Part shown: positions 47,968 through 57,277 of the stretch, piece after piece
Position numbering within the stretch: the first letter of the stretch is position 1
Layout of the letters: every line of letters starts with the position of its first letter
Assembly: GCF_000317555.1 (NCBI RefSeq)
Contig: NC_019745.1
Location: 3,038,001-3,102,000 of the forward strand
DNA: 64,000 nucleotides
Direction: 5' to 3'
Origin: Gloeocapsa sp. PCC 7428
Lineage (GTDB): Bacteria; Cyanobacteriota; Cyanobacteriia; Cyanobacteriales; Chroococcidiopsidaceae
Notes under the pieces: generated by a model
Told to the model about the DNA's origin: nothing
The model's database searches: none
What the model saw: the letters and a program-made list of their open reading frames with translations, nothing else
Translations under genes and position numbers: made by a program

Positions 47968-48453
47968 TGTTTTCTCCTCAGCCTTTTTACTTTGTTACTC
48001 AATTTGTTTAGGTTTAGAAAATGTTATATACTTCTTGCGAAAACTGGTAAAACAACGAATACCAAGTTTGAATAATGAGCGTAACACTGAGTTGCTGAAA
48101 AAGATGTTTATTAAATCGTTGGCAATTCAAATTAGTATAATTAATTGCTCACTAATTAACTATTTCCAGCTAGCTTTATATCACAAAATATAAAAAAAAT
48201 AACGCTATCTATCCTTTGTGTCCAAGAGCAATTCCACCGACAATGCATAAGAAATTTAATATATTGAATATTAAAATTTCAGTGGAAATACGGTAGAGGG
48301 GCAAGGCAGTGCCTTGCTCATAGTGGTCAACGTTAAAATAAAGGGTGAATATTCCTTTGCCTGTAATGGGGAAATAGTTTTATCTTTTGACAAAGTTCTA
48401 ACCATACAGGCGATCGCTAGAATCCGAAAATCAGAATTTTTTCTACAATTTAC
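47968..48453. other. 486-base spacer between pilO and pilQ
   Basis: AT-rich, with no credible ORF. It holds the GGGCAAGGCA palindrome at 48298-48319. The length suggests pilQ may have its own promoter, but no strong -35/-10 pair stands out. Confidence 0.5.
48298..48319. repeat. GGGCAAGGCA palindrome
   Basis: ggggcaaggcagtgccttgc then tc, a near-perfect copy of the palindrome found at 17753, 17805 and 30468. It lies within the pil operon spacer. Confidence 0.75.
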
Positions 48454-49206
48454 TTACTGTTGATTCTGGTTACTTGCTGCTGCGGCTGCTTCGGCGGGGC
48501 TAGCTGGCATTAAGGCTTCTAACTGAAAAGATGTTGTAATAACTGCGCCTCGTGGCTGCACAACACCAGGTTGCTGACTGTCTCCGGTTTGTGCCAGGGA
48601 TGATTGATAATCTTTAACTATCAATAATGGCTGTAGCCGCTCAATATTGCGAATGATTGATTGCGTTTGCTCGAAAGTGCCTTCTAGCTCAATATTGACA
48701 ACTTGGCGCTTGAGTTTTCCATTGACAGCCCCTCCAAGGCTACCATCTGAAACAATTTCTGGTGACTGATTAACGGGGACAAATCGCTTCAGTTTTGCCC
48801 TAGGGGCATTTTGTACTTGGGCATTACCTGATTCTACAACACGGTTCAAATCCAATAACAAGGTATCTAACGTGCGCTCGTCAGCAAACAATGTGAGAAC
48901 TTGAGCATTTTGCTGTTTGACTTGGGCTAACTCGGCTCTAACTTGTTCGGTTTGTTGAATCGCAAGTTGTTTTTGTTCAACCAGCGCATTTTTTTCATCG
49001 CGACTTGTTTGCAATTCTTGGTGTCTTTGCCACGTTGGCATTAACAAATTAACAACCAAGTAAACACTTCCTGCTAGCCCTAACAGCGCAATCAGCACAC
49101 CGCTTACCGCCGGAGTCAGCGTCACGCCAAATGCTTTAGGGTAACTTGGCGCTACTGGTTGAAACTCAATGCTTTCTTCAGGAATAAAGTCTTCAGTCAC
49201 CGTCAT
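48454..49206 (-). CDS. pilO: Type IV pilus inner-membrane alignment protein PilO-like
   Basis: A 250-residue bitopic protein: cytoplasmic N-terminus, one membrane helix at about 33-53 (VSGVLIALLGLAGSVYLVVN), a coiled coil (about 58-110; LQTSRDEKNALVEQKQLAIQ) and a ferredoxin-like periplasmic domain. The tail is Ala/Gln-rich. It starts in an ATGA overlap with the pilN stop, implying translational coupling. In the pilus machine PilN and PilO link PilM to the secretin. Confidence 0.9.
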   Translation of the reverse strand: MTVTEDFIPEESIEFQPVAPSYPKAFGVTLTPAVSGVLIALLGLAGSVYLVVNLLMPTWQRHQELQTSRDEKNALVEQKQLAIQQTEQVRAELAQVKQQNAQVLTLFADERTLDTLLLDLNRVVESGNAQVQNAPRAKLKRFVPVNQSPEIVSDGSLGGAVNGKLKRQVVNIELEGTFEQTQSIIRNIERLQPLLIVKDYQSSLAQTGDSQQPGVVQPRGAVITTSFQLEALMPASPAEAAAAASNQNQQ

Positions 49207-50075
49207 TGTTGAATCACACCTTTCTGTTGCAGTGTGCGAATGCGAGTTACCAATCCTAATGTACCCTTACGCTCTAGTTCTCTTAACAACTCTGAGGCAG
49301 GAACATCGCTCAACGTTGATTGAATTGTATATCTTACAGCTTGAGGCGTCACTACTGCGGTGGCATTTGCTTGGGGTACAGCGACTGTCCCTGGTTCGGC
49401 AATATCTACCAACTCAGCCGTTACAATTCTTGTATCCGTCGGTTTGAGAAATGCTGATTGTTGCAGTGTTAGTAAGAAATCGTTGACATCGTTGAAAGAA
49501 CGAGCAATTCCGGCAATTTCAATATTACCTGCGGGGACTTGTGCTGGTTGCTGGTTCGCTTGCTGTTGTTGCTGCTGTTCAGCGTTTTGTTGATCTTGTC
49601 CTTCTTGTTGTTGCTGTTGCTGGTTATTGTTATTATTCGCAGCTTGCGGACTGGGTTGGGGAGTTGCAGCAGCGGTTTGGCGGATAGTTTCAATTTGGAC
49701 TGCACGCGGAATGCGATCGCGCATATCCTGTAACATCGCTGACCACGGACGGATTTGATTGAATACCGTAGCTAAAGCTTGGGTTTCTGTGCGAATTTGA
49801 TTAATTTGGGCTTGCGTTGTTTGAATTTCTTGTTCTTGCAGTCCCAAGCGGCTTAATTCAGCATCAAGCTCGGCATTTTCGGCTTCAAGTTGCCCAATGC
49901 GCGTTTGCATGATTAACCACGCGCCACCAATCATCGCAGGTAAAATAACGCCAATCGCAATTCCCAAATACAAGGGGGTTGTATCGCTAGCGAGTAGCTT
50001 TAATTTCTTAGCACCAGCGTTTTTTAAGGTGTACTCTGGGCGATCGCGAATAAAGTTAATGTCTAGACTGTACAT
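49203..50075 (-). CDS. pilN: Type IV pilus assembly protein PilN with a Gln/Asn-rich insert
   Basis: A 290-residue bitopic protein. The N-terminal MYSLDINFIRDRP is the cytoplasmic PilM-binding motif of PilN. A membrane helix (about 35-56) and coiled coil (60-105) follow, then the periplasmic domain. Between them, residues 147-176 are almost purely Gln/Asn, an unusual low-complexity insert. I use the ATG at 50075; a TTG at 50114 exists upstream. The gene lies 44 bases after pilM and overlaps pilO by four bases. Confidence 0.92.
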   Translation of the reverse strand: MYSLDINFIRDRPEYTLKNAGAKKLKLLASDTTPLYLGIAIGVILPAMIGGAWLIMQTRIGQLEAENAELDAELSRLGLQEQEIQTTQAQINQIRTETQALATVFNQIRPWSAMLQDMRDRIPRAVQIETIRQTAAATPQPSPQAANNNNNQQQQQQEGQDQQNAEQQQQQQANQQPAQVPAGNIEIAGIARSFNDVNDFLLTLQQSAFLKPTDTRIVTAELVDIAEPGTVAVPQANATAVVTPQAVRYTIQSTLSDVPASELLRELERKGTLGLVTRIRTLQQKGVIQQ

Positions 50076-50119
50076 AAAATTTAGTGTTGATCGTGATGGA
50101 TAGCTGACAGGCAAGTTAA

Positions 50120-51250
50120 CTAAATCTCGCGCATTCCTAAACCAAGAACAATTCCGAGTCCTGGGCGTTGTCCAGGAGTAATTTTTTTCTCATCAACTTC
50201 TAATGACAAAGCTGCCACAGGATCGATTTGTACGGTGGGAATGTTTACTCGTTGTTGGAAAAACTCATCTAAGTTTACTAATCCGCCACCAGGTCCTGCC
50301 AAGAGAATTTGGGCAACTTCGAGATTTTCACTTTGACTGAGATAAAAATCGAGCGATCGCCGTAATTCGTCAATCAACTCTCCCATCACGCGCAACATTG
50401 CCGCGGTACCAGGGTCAACTGTCGTACTGATGACTCCTCCCATTTCATCAGTTGTCGTGGTGGGAATAATCACCGACTGTAGTAAGACTTGTGTATCTCT
50501 AGACATTGGTAAGTGCAGTGCTCGCAACAGCGCACTTTGCAGATGAAATGTACCAATCGGGACAGTCCGCGAAAACTGCGGTATTCCATCTACAATAATG
50601 GCAATTTCAGTGTTGTCAAATTCAATATCAACCAAAACAACGGCTTCTTGCGAAGGAAATTCGCGCAGTTTCTCCCGAATCGTGCGTAACAACGCAAAAC
50701 TATTAATTTCTAAAACATCAACTTGTAACCCTGCTTGTTGAAATGTATCGATGTAAGTATCCGTAACTTCTTTGCGCGTAGCAACTAACAAGACTTGTAC
50801 CTTTTCAATTCCGTCCTCATCCACAAAATACCCAAGTTTTTGATAATCGACATCAGCTTCTTCACGCGGATACGGGAGATACAAACCCGCTTCGTGATTG
50901 AGTACCATTTCGCGTAATTCTTGGTCATCTAACTCGGCAGGTAAAGGAATTAAACGCACGAGTGAATCTCTTCCAGGAACAGCGGTAGCAACTCGCTTAG
51001 CTTTTATTTTGCTTTGGGCTAAGGCGGATCGAATAATTTCAGCAAGCGCTGGTGGATCAATAATTTGACCATCCTGAAAAATTCCTTCGGGTACGGGAAC
51101 CGAGGTAAACGCTGCCAGTCTTATTCCCTGTCCTTGTTTGCGTAGCTGGGCAATATTAATCCGTTCAGGAGCCAGTTCAACGCCAACTCCTTTAGTTCGT
51201 TTTGGCAGTATTTGTAAGCGGTTAGGTAGTGTCTGGAAGCGGTTAAGCAC
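50120..51250 (-). CDS. pilM: Type IV pilus assembly protein PilM
   Basis: A cytoplasmic actin-like ATPase that binds the N-terminus of PilN. The 376-residue protein has the FtsA-like core: GVELAPERINIAQLRKQGQG near 22-41, VATAVPGRDSLVRLIPLPAE, VVLVDIEFDNTEIAIIVDG and ILLAGPGGGLVNLDEFF. The start is a GTG without a clear ribosome-binding site, so the exact N-terminus is uncertain. It is the first gene of pilM-N-O-Q; cyanobacteria lack pilP, as here. Confidence 0.94.
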   Translation of the reverse strand: MLNRFQTLPNRLQILPKRTKGVGVELAPERINIAQLRKQGQGIRLAAFTSVPVPEGIFQDGQIIDPPALAEIIRSALAQSKIKAKRVATAVPGRDSLVRLIPLPAELDDQELREMVLNHEAGLYLPYPREEADVDYQKLGYFVDEDGIEKVQVLLVATRKEVTDTYIDTFQQAGLQVDVLEINSFALLRTIREKLREFPSQEAVVLVDIEFDNTEIAIIVDGIPQFSRTVPIGTFHLQSALLRALHLPMSRDTQVLLQSVIIPTTTTDEMGGVISTTVDPGTAAMLRVMGELIDELRRSLDFYLSQSENLEVAQILLAGPGGGLVNLDEFFQQRVNIPTVQIDPVAALSLEVDEKKITPGQRPGLGIVLGLGMREI

Positions 51251-51415
51251 AGTTTTGCTGGTTGTCTAGAGGGTAAAAAGAAACTGAGAGTGAGAGACTT
51301 ATAGCAATGGTCAATATCGTTAGGGCATCATAGAGGCTGAGGATCATTGTCTGGTAACATTTGTTGAACAAAGGATCTTCGCACACGATTTTCCGCTACT
51401 CCAAATAACTATTAA

Positions 51416-51440
51416 CCCTGACCCCTGACCTCTGACCTCT
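51416..51440. repeat. GGTCAGA-type repeat (reverse orientation)
   Basis: ccctgacccctgacctctga then cctct, in the divergent spacer between pilM and the solute-binding protein gene. Confidence 0.75.
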
Positions 51441-51516
51441 ACTATAAAAAGTGAATGGTTGCTACTTTAGCTTAGAATTGCTTTGCTCGTATAAGTCAGC
51501 ACGTGACGTTTGAAAA

Positions 51517-52839
51517 ATGCCGATAGTATCAGTCTTTTTTAGCAAAATCAGAGGTTGGAAACGCCTCGGAATTTTCGCTTTGTTAGGTTTAACTCTGAGT
51601 TGGGTTGTCAGTTGTGGTACTGGTAACGTCAATAATAGTACCCAGCAATCGGCGTCAGGTAACACTAATGTGGAATTTTGGACAATGCAACTCCAGCCAC
51701 AATTTACAGATTTCTTCAACAACCTCATCAGTGCTTTTGAAGCTGAAAACCCTGGAATTGAAGTTAACTGGGTTGATGTTCCCTGGTCAGCAATGGAAAG
51801 TAAAATTCTGACTGCAATGTCCGCACGCACCGCACCGGATGTTGTCAACTTAAACCCTGGTTTTGCTTCGCAGCTAGCAACGCGGAATGCTTGGTTAGAT
51901 TTAGATGCCAAAGTCAGTGCGGATGTTCGCCAAACTTACCTCCCTAATATTTGGAAAGCAAGCACGATCAATGGCAAAAGTTTTGGTTTACCTTGGTATC
52001 TCACAACACGCCTAACAATTTATAACACTGATTTATTAAATCAAGCAGGAGTGAGTCAACCGCCAGCGACGTATGCAGAATTAGCATCAGTGGCGCGACA
52101 AGTTAAAGAAAGAACTGGCAAGTATGCCTTTTTTACAACGTTTGTTCCTGAAGATTCTGCCGAAGTCTTAGAATCTTTTGTGCAAATGGGAGTTAATTTG
52201 GTAGACGCGCAAGGCAACGCCGCGTTTAATACTCCTGAAGGTCGGGCTGTCTTTCAGTATTGGGTAGACTTGTATCGCAACGAACTGATTCCACCCGAAG
52301 TATTGACACAAGGGCATAGGTATGGTATAGAACAGTACCAAGCAGGACAAACTGCGTTATTAGCTTCAGGCCCAGAATTCTTAAGAACGATCGCTAAAAA
52401 TGCACCAGCGATCGCAGAAGTTTCAGCTACCGCACCACAAATAACAGGTTCTACAGGCAAGAAAAACGTTGCGGTCATGAACTTAGTCATTCCTGCCAAC
52501 ACCGACCAACCAGATGCAGCGTTAAAATTTGCGCTGTACGTCACAAATAATCAAAATCAGCTTGCCTTTGCCAAAGCTGCCAATGTCTTACCCTCAACAG
52601 TAGCAGCACTCTCAGACGGCTACTTTAAGTCAGTACCAAATGATGCGCCAACAGTCGAAAAAGCCCGCGTTGTCAGCGCTAGTCAATTGCAGCAAGCTGA
52701 AGTTTTAGTTCCCGCAATGGAAAACCGCAATGTCTTGCAACGCGCAATTTATGACAATCTACAAGCCGCCATGTTAGGCGAAAAAACCGTAGACCAAGCT
52801 GTTGCTGACGCTGCGGCGGAGTGGGATAGTAGAGGGTAG
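51517..52839 (+). CDS. ABC transporter sugar-binding lipoprotein (orphan)
   Basis: A 440-residue family 1 extracellular solute-binding protein. The signal peptide ends in lipobox VVSC (Cys33). The mature part has WTMQLQPQFTDFFNNLISAF, GIEVNWVDVPWSAMESKI, APDVVNLNPGFASQLA and GLPWYLTTRLTIYNTDLL, typical of sugar or glycerol-phosphate binding subunits. No permease or ATPase genes adjoin, so the partner is elsewhere. The ligand is unknown. The stop lies at the beginning of a gggtagg/cccac repeat. Confidence 0.92.
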   Translation: MPIVSVFFSKIRGWKRLGIFALLGLTLSWVVSCGTGNVNNSTQQSASGNTNVEFWTMQLQPQFTDFFNNLISAFEAENPGIEVNWVDVPWSAMESKILTAMSARTAPDVVNLNPGFASQLATRNAWLDLDAKVSADVRQTYLPNIWKASTINGKSFGLPWYLTTRLTIYNTDLLNQAGVSQPPATYAELASVARQVKERTGKYAFFTTFVPEDSAEVLESFVQMGVNLVDAQGNAAFNTPEGRAVFQYWVDLYRNELIPPEVLTQGHRYGIEQYQAGQTALLASGPEFLRTIAKNAPAIAEVSATAPQITGSTGKKNVAVMNLVIPANTDQPDAALKFALYVTNNQNQLAFAKAANVLPSTVAALSDGYFKSVPNDAPTVEKARVVSASQLQQAEVLVPAMENRNVLQRAIYDNLQAAMLGEKTVDQAVADAAAEWDSRG

Positions 52840-52933
52840 GCGGGTAGGTGGGTAGTAGGGTAGTAGGGAAAAAAGCAATTAAATCTCTCCCACACTCCCA
52901 CTCTCCTACTCTCCCACTAGTCACTCGCTCCTC
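52834..52933. repeat. G-rich/C-rich inverted low-complexity block between converging genes
   Basis: agagggtaggcgggtaggtg, then ggtagtagggtagtaggg, a short A-rich middle, then the opposite-strand version cccacactcccactctccta then ctctcccac. The two halves could pair imperfectly. It lies between the solute-binding and ssb stops. Confidence 0.6.
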
Positions 52934-53476
52934 CTAAAACGGAATATCGTCGATATCCTGGTCTTCGCTAGATGGTAGCGGTGCTGACGATGTTCTTACA
53001 GGTGGCTCATAAGTCGCAAAGTCAGCTATGACATCAGTTCGATTTGTTGTCGAAGTCGCCGTTGCGGTACGAGTCATCGTGTCTGAATCAACATTCTTGG
53101 CAGCTTTTTCAGAACGCGAACTTACAGCAGCGGGTGCAGCTTTGGGGTTAGCTTTTGTCGCCGTTGTATCTACAGTTTTATCGACTGCGTGAATTCGTTG
53201 TACTGTCAACTCAGCACGTTTTTCTTTGAAGCCTTCAGATCGCTCAAAAGTACTCATGCTTAAACGACCTTCAATGATGACGCGATCGCCTTGCTGATAA
53301 TTTTGTTCAATCTCTTGCGCCAAGTTTCCCCAGCCGACAGCTTTTAATGTCGCAGGGGAATCTTCTGCGCGTAAACCTGGAAATTGAATCAGCATTTCCG
53401 CTAATGCCATGTTGTCAGACGTATAACGCAGTTGTGGCGCTTGCACAATTTCTGCCATCAAAATACAGCTATTCAT
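52934..53476 (-). CDS. ssb: Single-stranded DNA-binding protein
   Basis: A 180-residue SSB: an OB fold at about 1-100 (MAEIVQAPQLRYTSDNMALA, WGNLAQEIEQNYQQGDRVII, LSMSTFERSEGFKEKRAELT), a Ser/Thr/Ala-rich linker and the conserved acidic tip DIDDIPF that binds partner proteins. GGAG precedes the ATG. An internal Met7 is also a possible start. It is distinct from shorter cyanobacterial SSB-like proteins in having the full acidic tail. Confidence 0.92.
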   Translation of the reverse strand: MNSCILMAEIVQAPQLRYTSDNMALAEMLIQFPGLRAEDSPATLKAVGWGNLAQEIEQNYQQGDRVIIEGRLSMSTFERSEGFKEKRAELTVQRIHAVDKTVDTTATKANPKAAPAAVSSRSEKAAKNVDSDTMTRTATATSTTNRTDVIADFATYEPPVRTSSAPLPSSEDQDIDDIPF

Positions 53477-53504
53477 TCGCTTCTCCTATGTGTTCGCTTT
53501 AATT

Positions 53505-53641
53505 AGGGGTCAAGGGTTGGAGGTCGGAGGTCAAGTTTTTTTTAGAGTAGGGGAGCAAGGGAGCCTTATGATACGGGTAAGACATACCTTACCTCTTTAA
53601 ATTCCACTCGCTCCTCGCCCCTCACTCCTCACCCCTTACTC
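53505..53641. repeat. Composite spacer: GGTCAGA-type words, GGGTAAG palindrome, CTCCTCG tract
   Basis: ggggtcaagggttggaggtc (53505 on), a gggtaag-acatac-cttacc hairpin (53576-53594) and actcgctcctcgcccctcac (53607 on). Three repeat families are stacked between ssb and the GDP-mannose enzyme gene. Confidence 0.65.
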
Positions 53642-56200
53642 TTAACTCACGATTGACTGCTGAGGGCTGTTGCTGTAAGCTTCCACTCCTTGTTGTTGTT
53701 CAATAAATGATTGAACGCGGGTGCGGTATTCCCTCAGCGATTCATCTACCCAATTACGATCATTACTGTTAGCGAACAAATGTACCAGTGGTTCACCCGC
53801 ATCGGGCAAAATCAGTATCCAATTATCATCTTCAAAGCGGATTTTCACGCCATCAACTAACTCTAGATTCTCCTCGTTGTGGGTTTCGACTAGATGGCGC
53901 ATCAATGCTCCCTTAACTGTCCAAGGACAGCGTACAGTGTAGCTGCGGTGGCTCACTTGTGGTAAGTCGTCATCGCGAATTGACGCGAGCGATCGCTCTT
54001 GAACCGTCAACATCTCAATCACTTTCGCAATGCAGAACATCGCGTCAAACCCAGGATGCAACTGCGGGAAGATAAATCCCATATCCCCACTACCAGCAAG
54101 AACGACATTCGGGTTAGCACTTGGCAAAGAAGCTTCCATGAGTGCGGTAGGACTTGCCTTAGTGCGAATTACCTTACCATCATGGCGACGGGCAATTTGT
54201 TCGACAGCACTCGATGTATGAATGGGGACAACGACAGTTCCGCGAGGGTGTGCGGTGAGAATCATGTTCACCATCAGGGCGGTTAACATTTCACCGCGAA
54301 TCGGCGTTCCCAACTTATCAACCAAAATTAGTTGTTCTCCGTTAGCGGATACCTGGACGCCAAAAGTCGCTCGCAATGCTTCGACAACATGACCAAGCTG
54401 CTGTAAGAGTGCTTCTTTCTCTACTGAAGAAACCGCCGTTTGTTTCAAACTGGCATTCAACACTACAGCATCGCAACCAAATTTCGCTAAAAGTTGCGGC
54501 AAAACCGCACCCGATACGGCATACGTGTAATCAATGACAACTTTCGAGTTACTATGGCGAATGGCTTCTACGTTTAAATTTTTCTCAAAAGCATTGCAGT
54601 AAGTGTCGATCATCTGAATCGGATAGACAACATTACCAATCTCATGTATCTGCACCCGTCGGAAGTCTTCTTTGAAGTACGCGCCCTCAATTTTCTTTTC
54701 GAGTGCTTTCGAGATATTGACGCCTTTGTTGTCAATGAATTCAATCAACAGGTAATCAGGTCGATCGGGGTGCAGTCGTACGTGAATTCCGCCAGCGACG
54801 CCCAAAGTTGGCACAACAGTCCGCGACATTGGTACTGCGGTAGCATCCAAGTTTTGAATATTGACACCTACAGACATTAAACCCGCAATTAGCGATCGCG
54901 TCGCCATTCGGGAAATGCTGCGTTGATCGCGGGATATCATCACCTGTGAGCCAGGCTTCAATGTCGAGCCGTAAGCTGCGCCTAACTTCACGGCAAATTC
55001 GGGTGTGATGTCAATATTGGCTAACCCCGTAACCCCACGCTGACCAAATAAATTGCGTTGTGCGGTTTGTCCCCAAATTAAATTAATGTTTAATATTGCG
55101 CCTGATTCAATTTGTTTACTTGGCCAAACACGAACATTAGGACTAATTTGCGCTTCTTCTCCAACGGTAGAAAGCGAACCAACGACCGCACCTTCTAATA
55201 CTTGCGCGCGGCGATCTACGCGTGTCCCGCGACCAATAACACACGCTCGCAGTTCTGCATCTTCGCCGACAATTCCACCATTCCAGATAATTGGTCGTTT
55301 TAAATCAGCATCCGCACCAATCGTCACGTTATCCCCGATTACCGTTCCAGCATCAATCCGCACTCGCGGTCCAATTCGGCAATTGTGACCAATCAATACC
55401 GGAGGACAAATTTCAACACTCGGATCGATATAAGTATTTTGACCTTCCCAAAGTCCTGGCTTTGTCTCGGTGTACGCAAAGTCAAGTTTTACCTTGCCAA
55501 ACAAGCCGTCGTACTGACTTTCGCGGTACGCATCAAGATGTCCGACATCACACCAGTACCCTTGCGCAATGTAGCCATACATCGGCTCGCCTTTTTCTAG
55601 CAACAACGGAAACAAATCTTTAGAAAAGTCAGATTCTTGATTTGCTGGTAAATACTCTAAAACTGACGGTTCCAAAATGTATATACCCGTGTTCACCGTA
55701 TCCGAGAAGATCTCGCTTGTGGATGGCTTTTCTAGAAATCTCCGAATTCGATAGTCTTCGTCAGTAATCACGACCCCAAATTCGATCGGATTGGGAACGC
55801 GAGTGAGAACTAAGGTTGCTTTGGCTTGTTTGCGTTTATGGAACTCAATCGCTGCGGTGAGGTCAAAATCTGTAACGCTATCACCACTAATCACTAAAAA
55901 TGTTTCATTGAGTAATTCCGCAATGTTCTTCACGCAGCCTGCGGTACCCAAGGGTTGATCTTCTTCAACGGCATAAATCAAATCTACGCCAAAGTCAGTG
56001 CCATCTTGAAAATAATCGCGAATGACTTCAGGTAGATAATGCAGTGTGGCAATAACCTCGGTTATTTGATGTCGTTTGAGAAGATTGATAATATGTTCCG
56101 CAATTGGTCTGTTTAAAATAGGTACCATCGGTTTAGGAAGATCACAAGTCAGCGGTCTTAACCGCGTTCCAGACCCTCCAGCCATCAGCACTGCACGCAT
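53642..56200 (-). CDS. Mannose-1-phosphate guanylyltransferase / phosphomannomutase fusion
   Basis: An 852-residue bifunctional protein. Residues 1-235 are a nucleotidyltransferase (MRAVLMAGGSGTRLRPLT, EEDQPLGTAGCVKN). A left-handed beta-helix of hexapeptide repeats (about 245-370) follows, then the phosphoglucomutase/phosphomannomutase domains (about 380-830; phosphoserine loop ISRDQRSISR, metal-loop region around GSGDMGF). The mutase metal loop is not the canonical DGDGDR, so mutase activity may be reduced. It would convert mannose-6-P to GDP-mannose, the substrate for gmd at 1.1 kb. A strong AAGGAGG precedes the ATG. Confidence 0.88.
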   Translation of the reverse strand: MRAVLMAGGSGTRLRPLTCDLPKPMVPILNRPIAEHIINLLKRHQITEVIATLHYLPEVIRDYFQDGTDFGVDLIYAVEEDQPLGTAGCVKNIAELLNETFLVISGDSVTDFDLTAAIEFHKRKQAKATLVLTRVPNPIEFGVVITDEDYRIRRFLEKPSTSEIFSDTVNTGIYILEPSVLEYLPANQESDFSKDLFPLLLEKGEPMYGYIAQGYWCDVGHLDAYRESQYDGLFGKVKLDFAYTETKPGLWEGQNTYIDPSVEICPPVLIGHNCRIGPRVRIDAGTVIGDNVTIGADADLKRPIIWNGGIVGEDAELRACVIGRGTRVDRRAQVLEGAVVGSLSTVGEEAQISPNVRVWPSKQIESGAILNINLIWGQTAQRNLFGQRGVTGLANIDITPEFAVKLGAAYGSTLKPGSQVMISRDQRSISRMATRSLIAGLMSVGVNIQNLDATAVPMSRTVVPTLGVAGGIHVRLHPDRPDYLLIEFIDNKGVNISKALEKKIEGAYFKEDFRRVQIHEIGNVVYPIQMIDTYCNAFEKNLNVEAIRHSNSKVVIDYTYAVSGAVLPQLLAKFGCDAVVLNASLKQTAVSSVEKEALLQQLGHVVEALRATFGVQVSANGEQLILVDKLGTPIRGEMLTALMVNMILTAHPRGTVVVPIHTSSAVEQIARRHDGKVIRTKASPTALMEASLPSANPNVVLAGSGDMGFIFPQLHPGFDAMFCIAKVIEMLTVQERSLASIRDDDLPQVSHRSYTVRCPWTVKGALMRHLVETHNEENLELVDGVKIRFEDDNWILILPDAGEPLVHLFANSNDRNWVDESLREYRTRVQSFIEQQQGVEAYSNSPQQSIVS

Positions 56201-56732
56201 AATTCCTCCTTAGATGATTTGCCCTCATCACTGACATCAAGTCAATGACTCTGGCAAAAAGCAAGTCTTGTTATAGTTTCCTACGTATCTTGAAACTTAA
56301 GGTACTTCCACAGGATACATCCGTTAAGCGTAAACTTCATTAGGCATATATGTCAGTGTAGAGACGTACAACTATGCGTCTATCGAGAACAAGTCAATGT
56401 CGTTGCGAGATAAGAGTAGTACTGTTTTACTTTAGGGCTGATACATACGGGGAGCAGTATTTGTAGTTCTCATTTAGTGAAATGGTATAATGGCTCCGTG
56501 CATGAAAGTTTGAGCGCTAGACAACTATTGATATCATCTTCGATTAAATAACCAGACTATTGCTATCGTTGTTAGTGGTTAGTTGTAATGACATACCCTT
56601 TCAGGAACAGAAAACTTAGTAGTCAAGGTTTTTAGAGTTCGACACGTATGCTAACTTAATTTGCTATTACACCTAGTCACTACTTACACTAGTCACCTTT
56701 ACCCACCAGATAAGCGGCTAAGTTAATAGACC

Positions 56733-56793
56733 TCCTACGTGAAGCGAATCGCGAATAAATTCGTCAGCTAAATAAACCCTGTCCACCGACCTG
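56733..56793. repeat. Reverse copy of the gaatttattcgc dispersed element
   Basis: gtgaagcgaatcgcgaataa attcg...aaataaaccctgtccacc reads as the reverse complement of 42471-42530 with scattered changes. Confidence 0.6.
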
Positions 56794-56799
56794 GACTAC

Positions 56800-56819
56800 G
56801 GGTAAGACCTGCCTTACCC
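56800..56819. repeat. GGGTAAG palindrome
   Basis: GGGTAAG-acctgc-CTTACCC, a perfect 7-bp stem and a sequence variant of the GGGCAAGGCA palindromes. It matches 53576-53594 in context (acgggtaagac...cttacc). Confidence 0.7.
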
Positions 56820-57083
56820 TCTCAAAAATCTTGTTTGAGTGTACCTTCGTACACTTTGCCTGGATAGCCCTTGACTTTAGTCGGAGGGCGTCTGTGATTC
56901 ATGCAGGAAGTCTAATGTATTGCGAATGACCATGTTTTTGAGCTACAACTAACTCAAAGTGACTGATGTTGCTCGCTATAAAGATTTCTCTGGGCTAATT
57001 TACACTAAGAGTAGTGGGAGAGGAAATTCAGCTTAAGATACCAATTTTGACTTTGCGATCCGTTGTACAGGTGGTTTAAGGCA

Positions 57084-57272
57084 ATGAACTTAATTGTGTT
57101 TGGCTTGATTGTTGTATATGCAATAGGTACTTGGAAATTTTGGAAGGGGTTTCATCGCACTACGTTTTCGCGTAGTTTTTCCAATCGCTTGTCTTTATCA
57201 TTATTATGGCCTGCATTGTTAATCTCTAATAAATCTTATCGACAAAACTTCCGGAAAGCACTAAAAGGCTAG
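57084..57272 (+). CDS. Small single-pass membrane protein, unknown
   Basis: A 62-residue protein starting at the ATG at 57084 (a TTG at 57063 lies upstream). A membrane helix occupies about 3-20 (LIVFGLIVVYAIGTWKFW). The rest is basic (KGFHRTTFSRSFSNRLSLSL, ISNKSYRQNFRKALKG), and the C-terminus resembles small conserved cyanobacterial proteins. I do not recognise a function. cobK begins five bases after its stop, so they are probably co-transcribed. Confidence 0.6.
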   Translation: MNLIVFGLIVVYAIGTWKFWKGFHRTTFSRSFSNRLSLSLLWPALLISNKSYRQNFRKALKG

Positions 57273-57277
57273 CTGCG

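Larger units (their letters stand above)
56201..57083. other. 883-base spacer upstream of the small membrane protein gene
   Basis: No credible ORF. A TATAAT at 56486-56491 has a weak upstream -35 and no nearby gene, so it may drive a non-coding transcript. The right half holds the reverse copy of the gaatttattcgc element (56733-56793), a GGGTAAG/CTTACCC palindrome (56800-56819) and the atgcaggaagtc word (56901-56912). Confidence 0.5.

Noticed and set aside
47726-48193. 155-codon plus-strand frame over the pilQ 5' end
   Set aside because: It is antisense to the pilQ signal peptide and AMIN region, with no family resemblance.
56201-57083. tRNA or known structural RNA (tmRNA, RNase P, SRP, 6S) in long spacers
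   Set aside because: I scanned the long spacers by eye for cloverleaf arms, GTTCRANNC T-arms and conserved ends of these RNAs and found none. A covariance-model search would be needed to exclude them.
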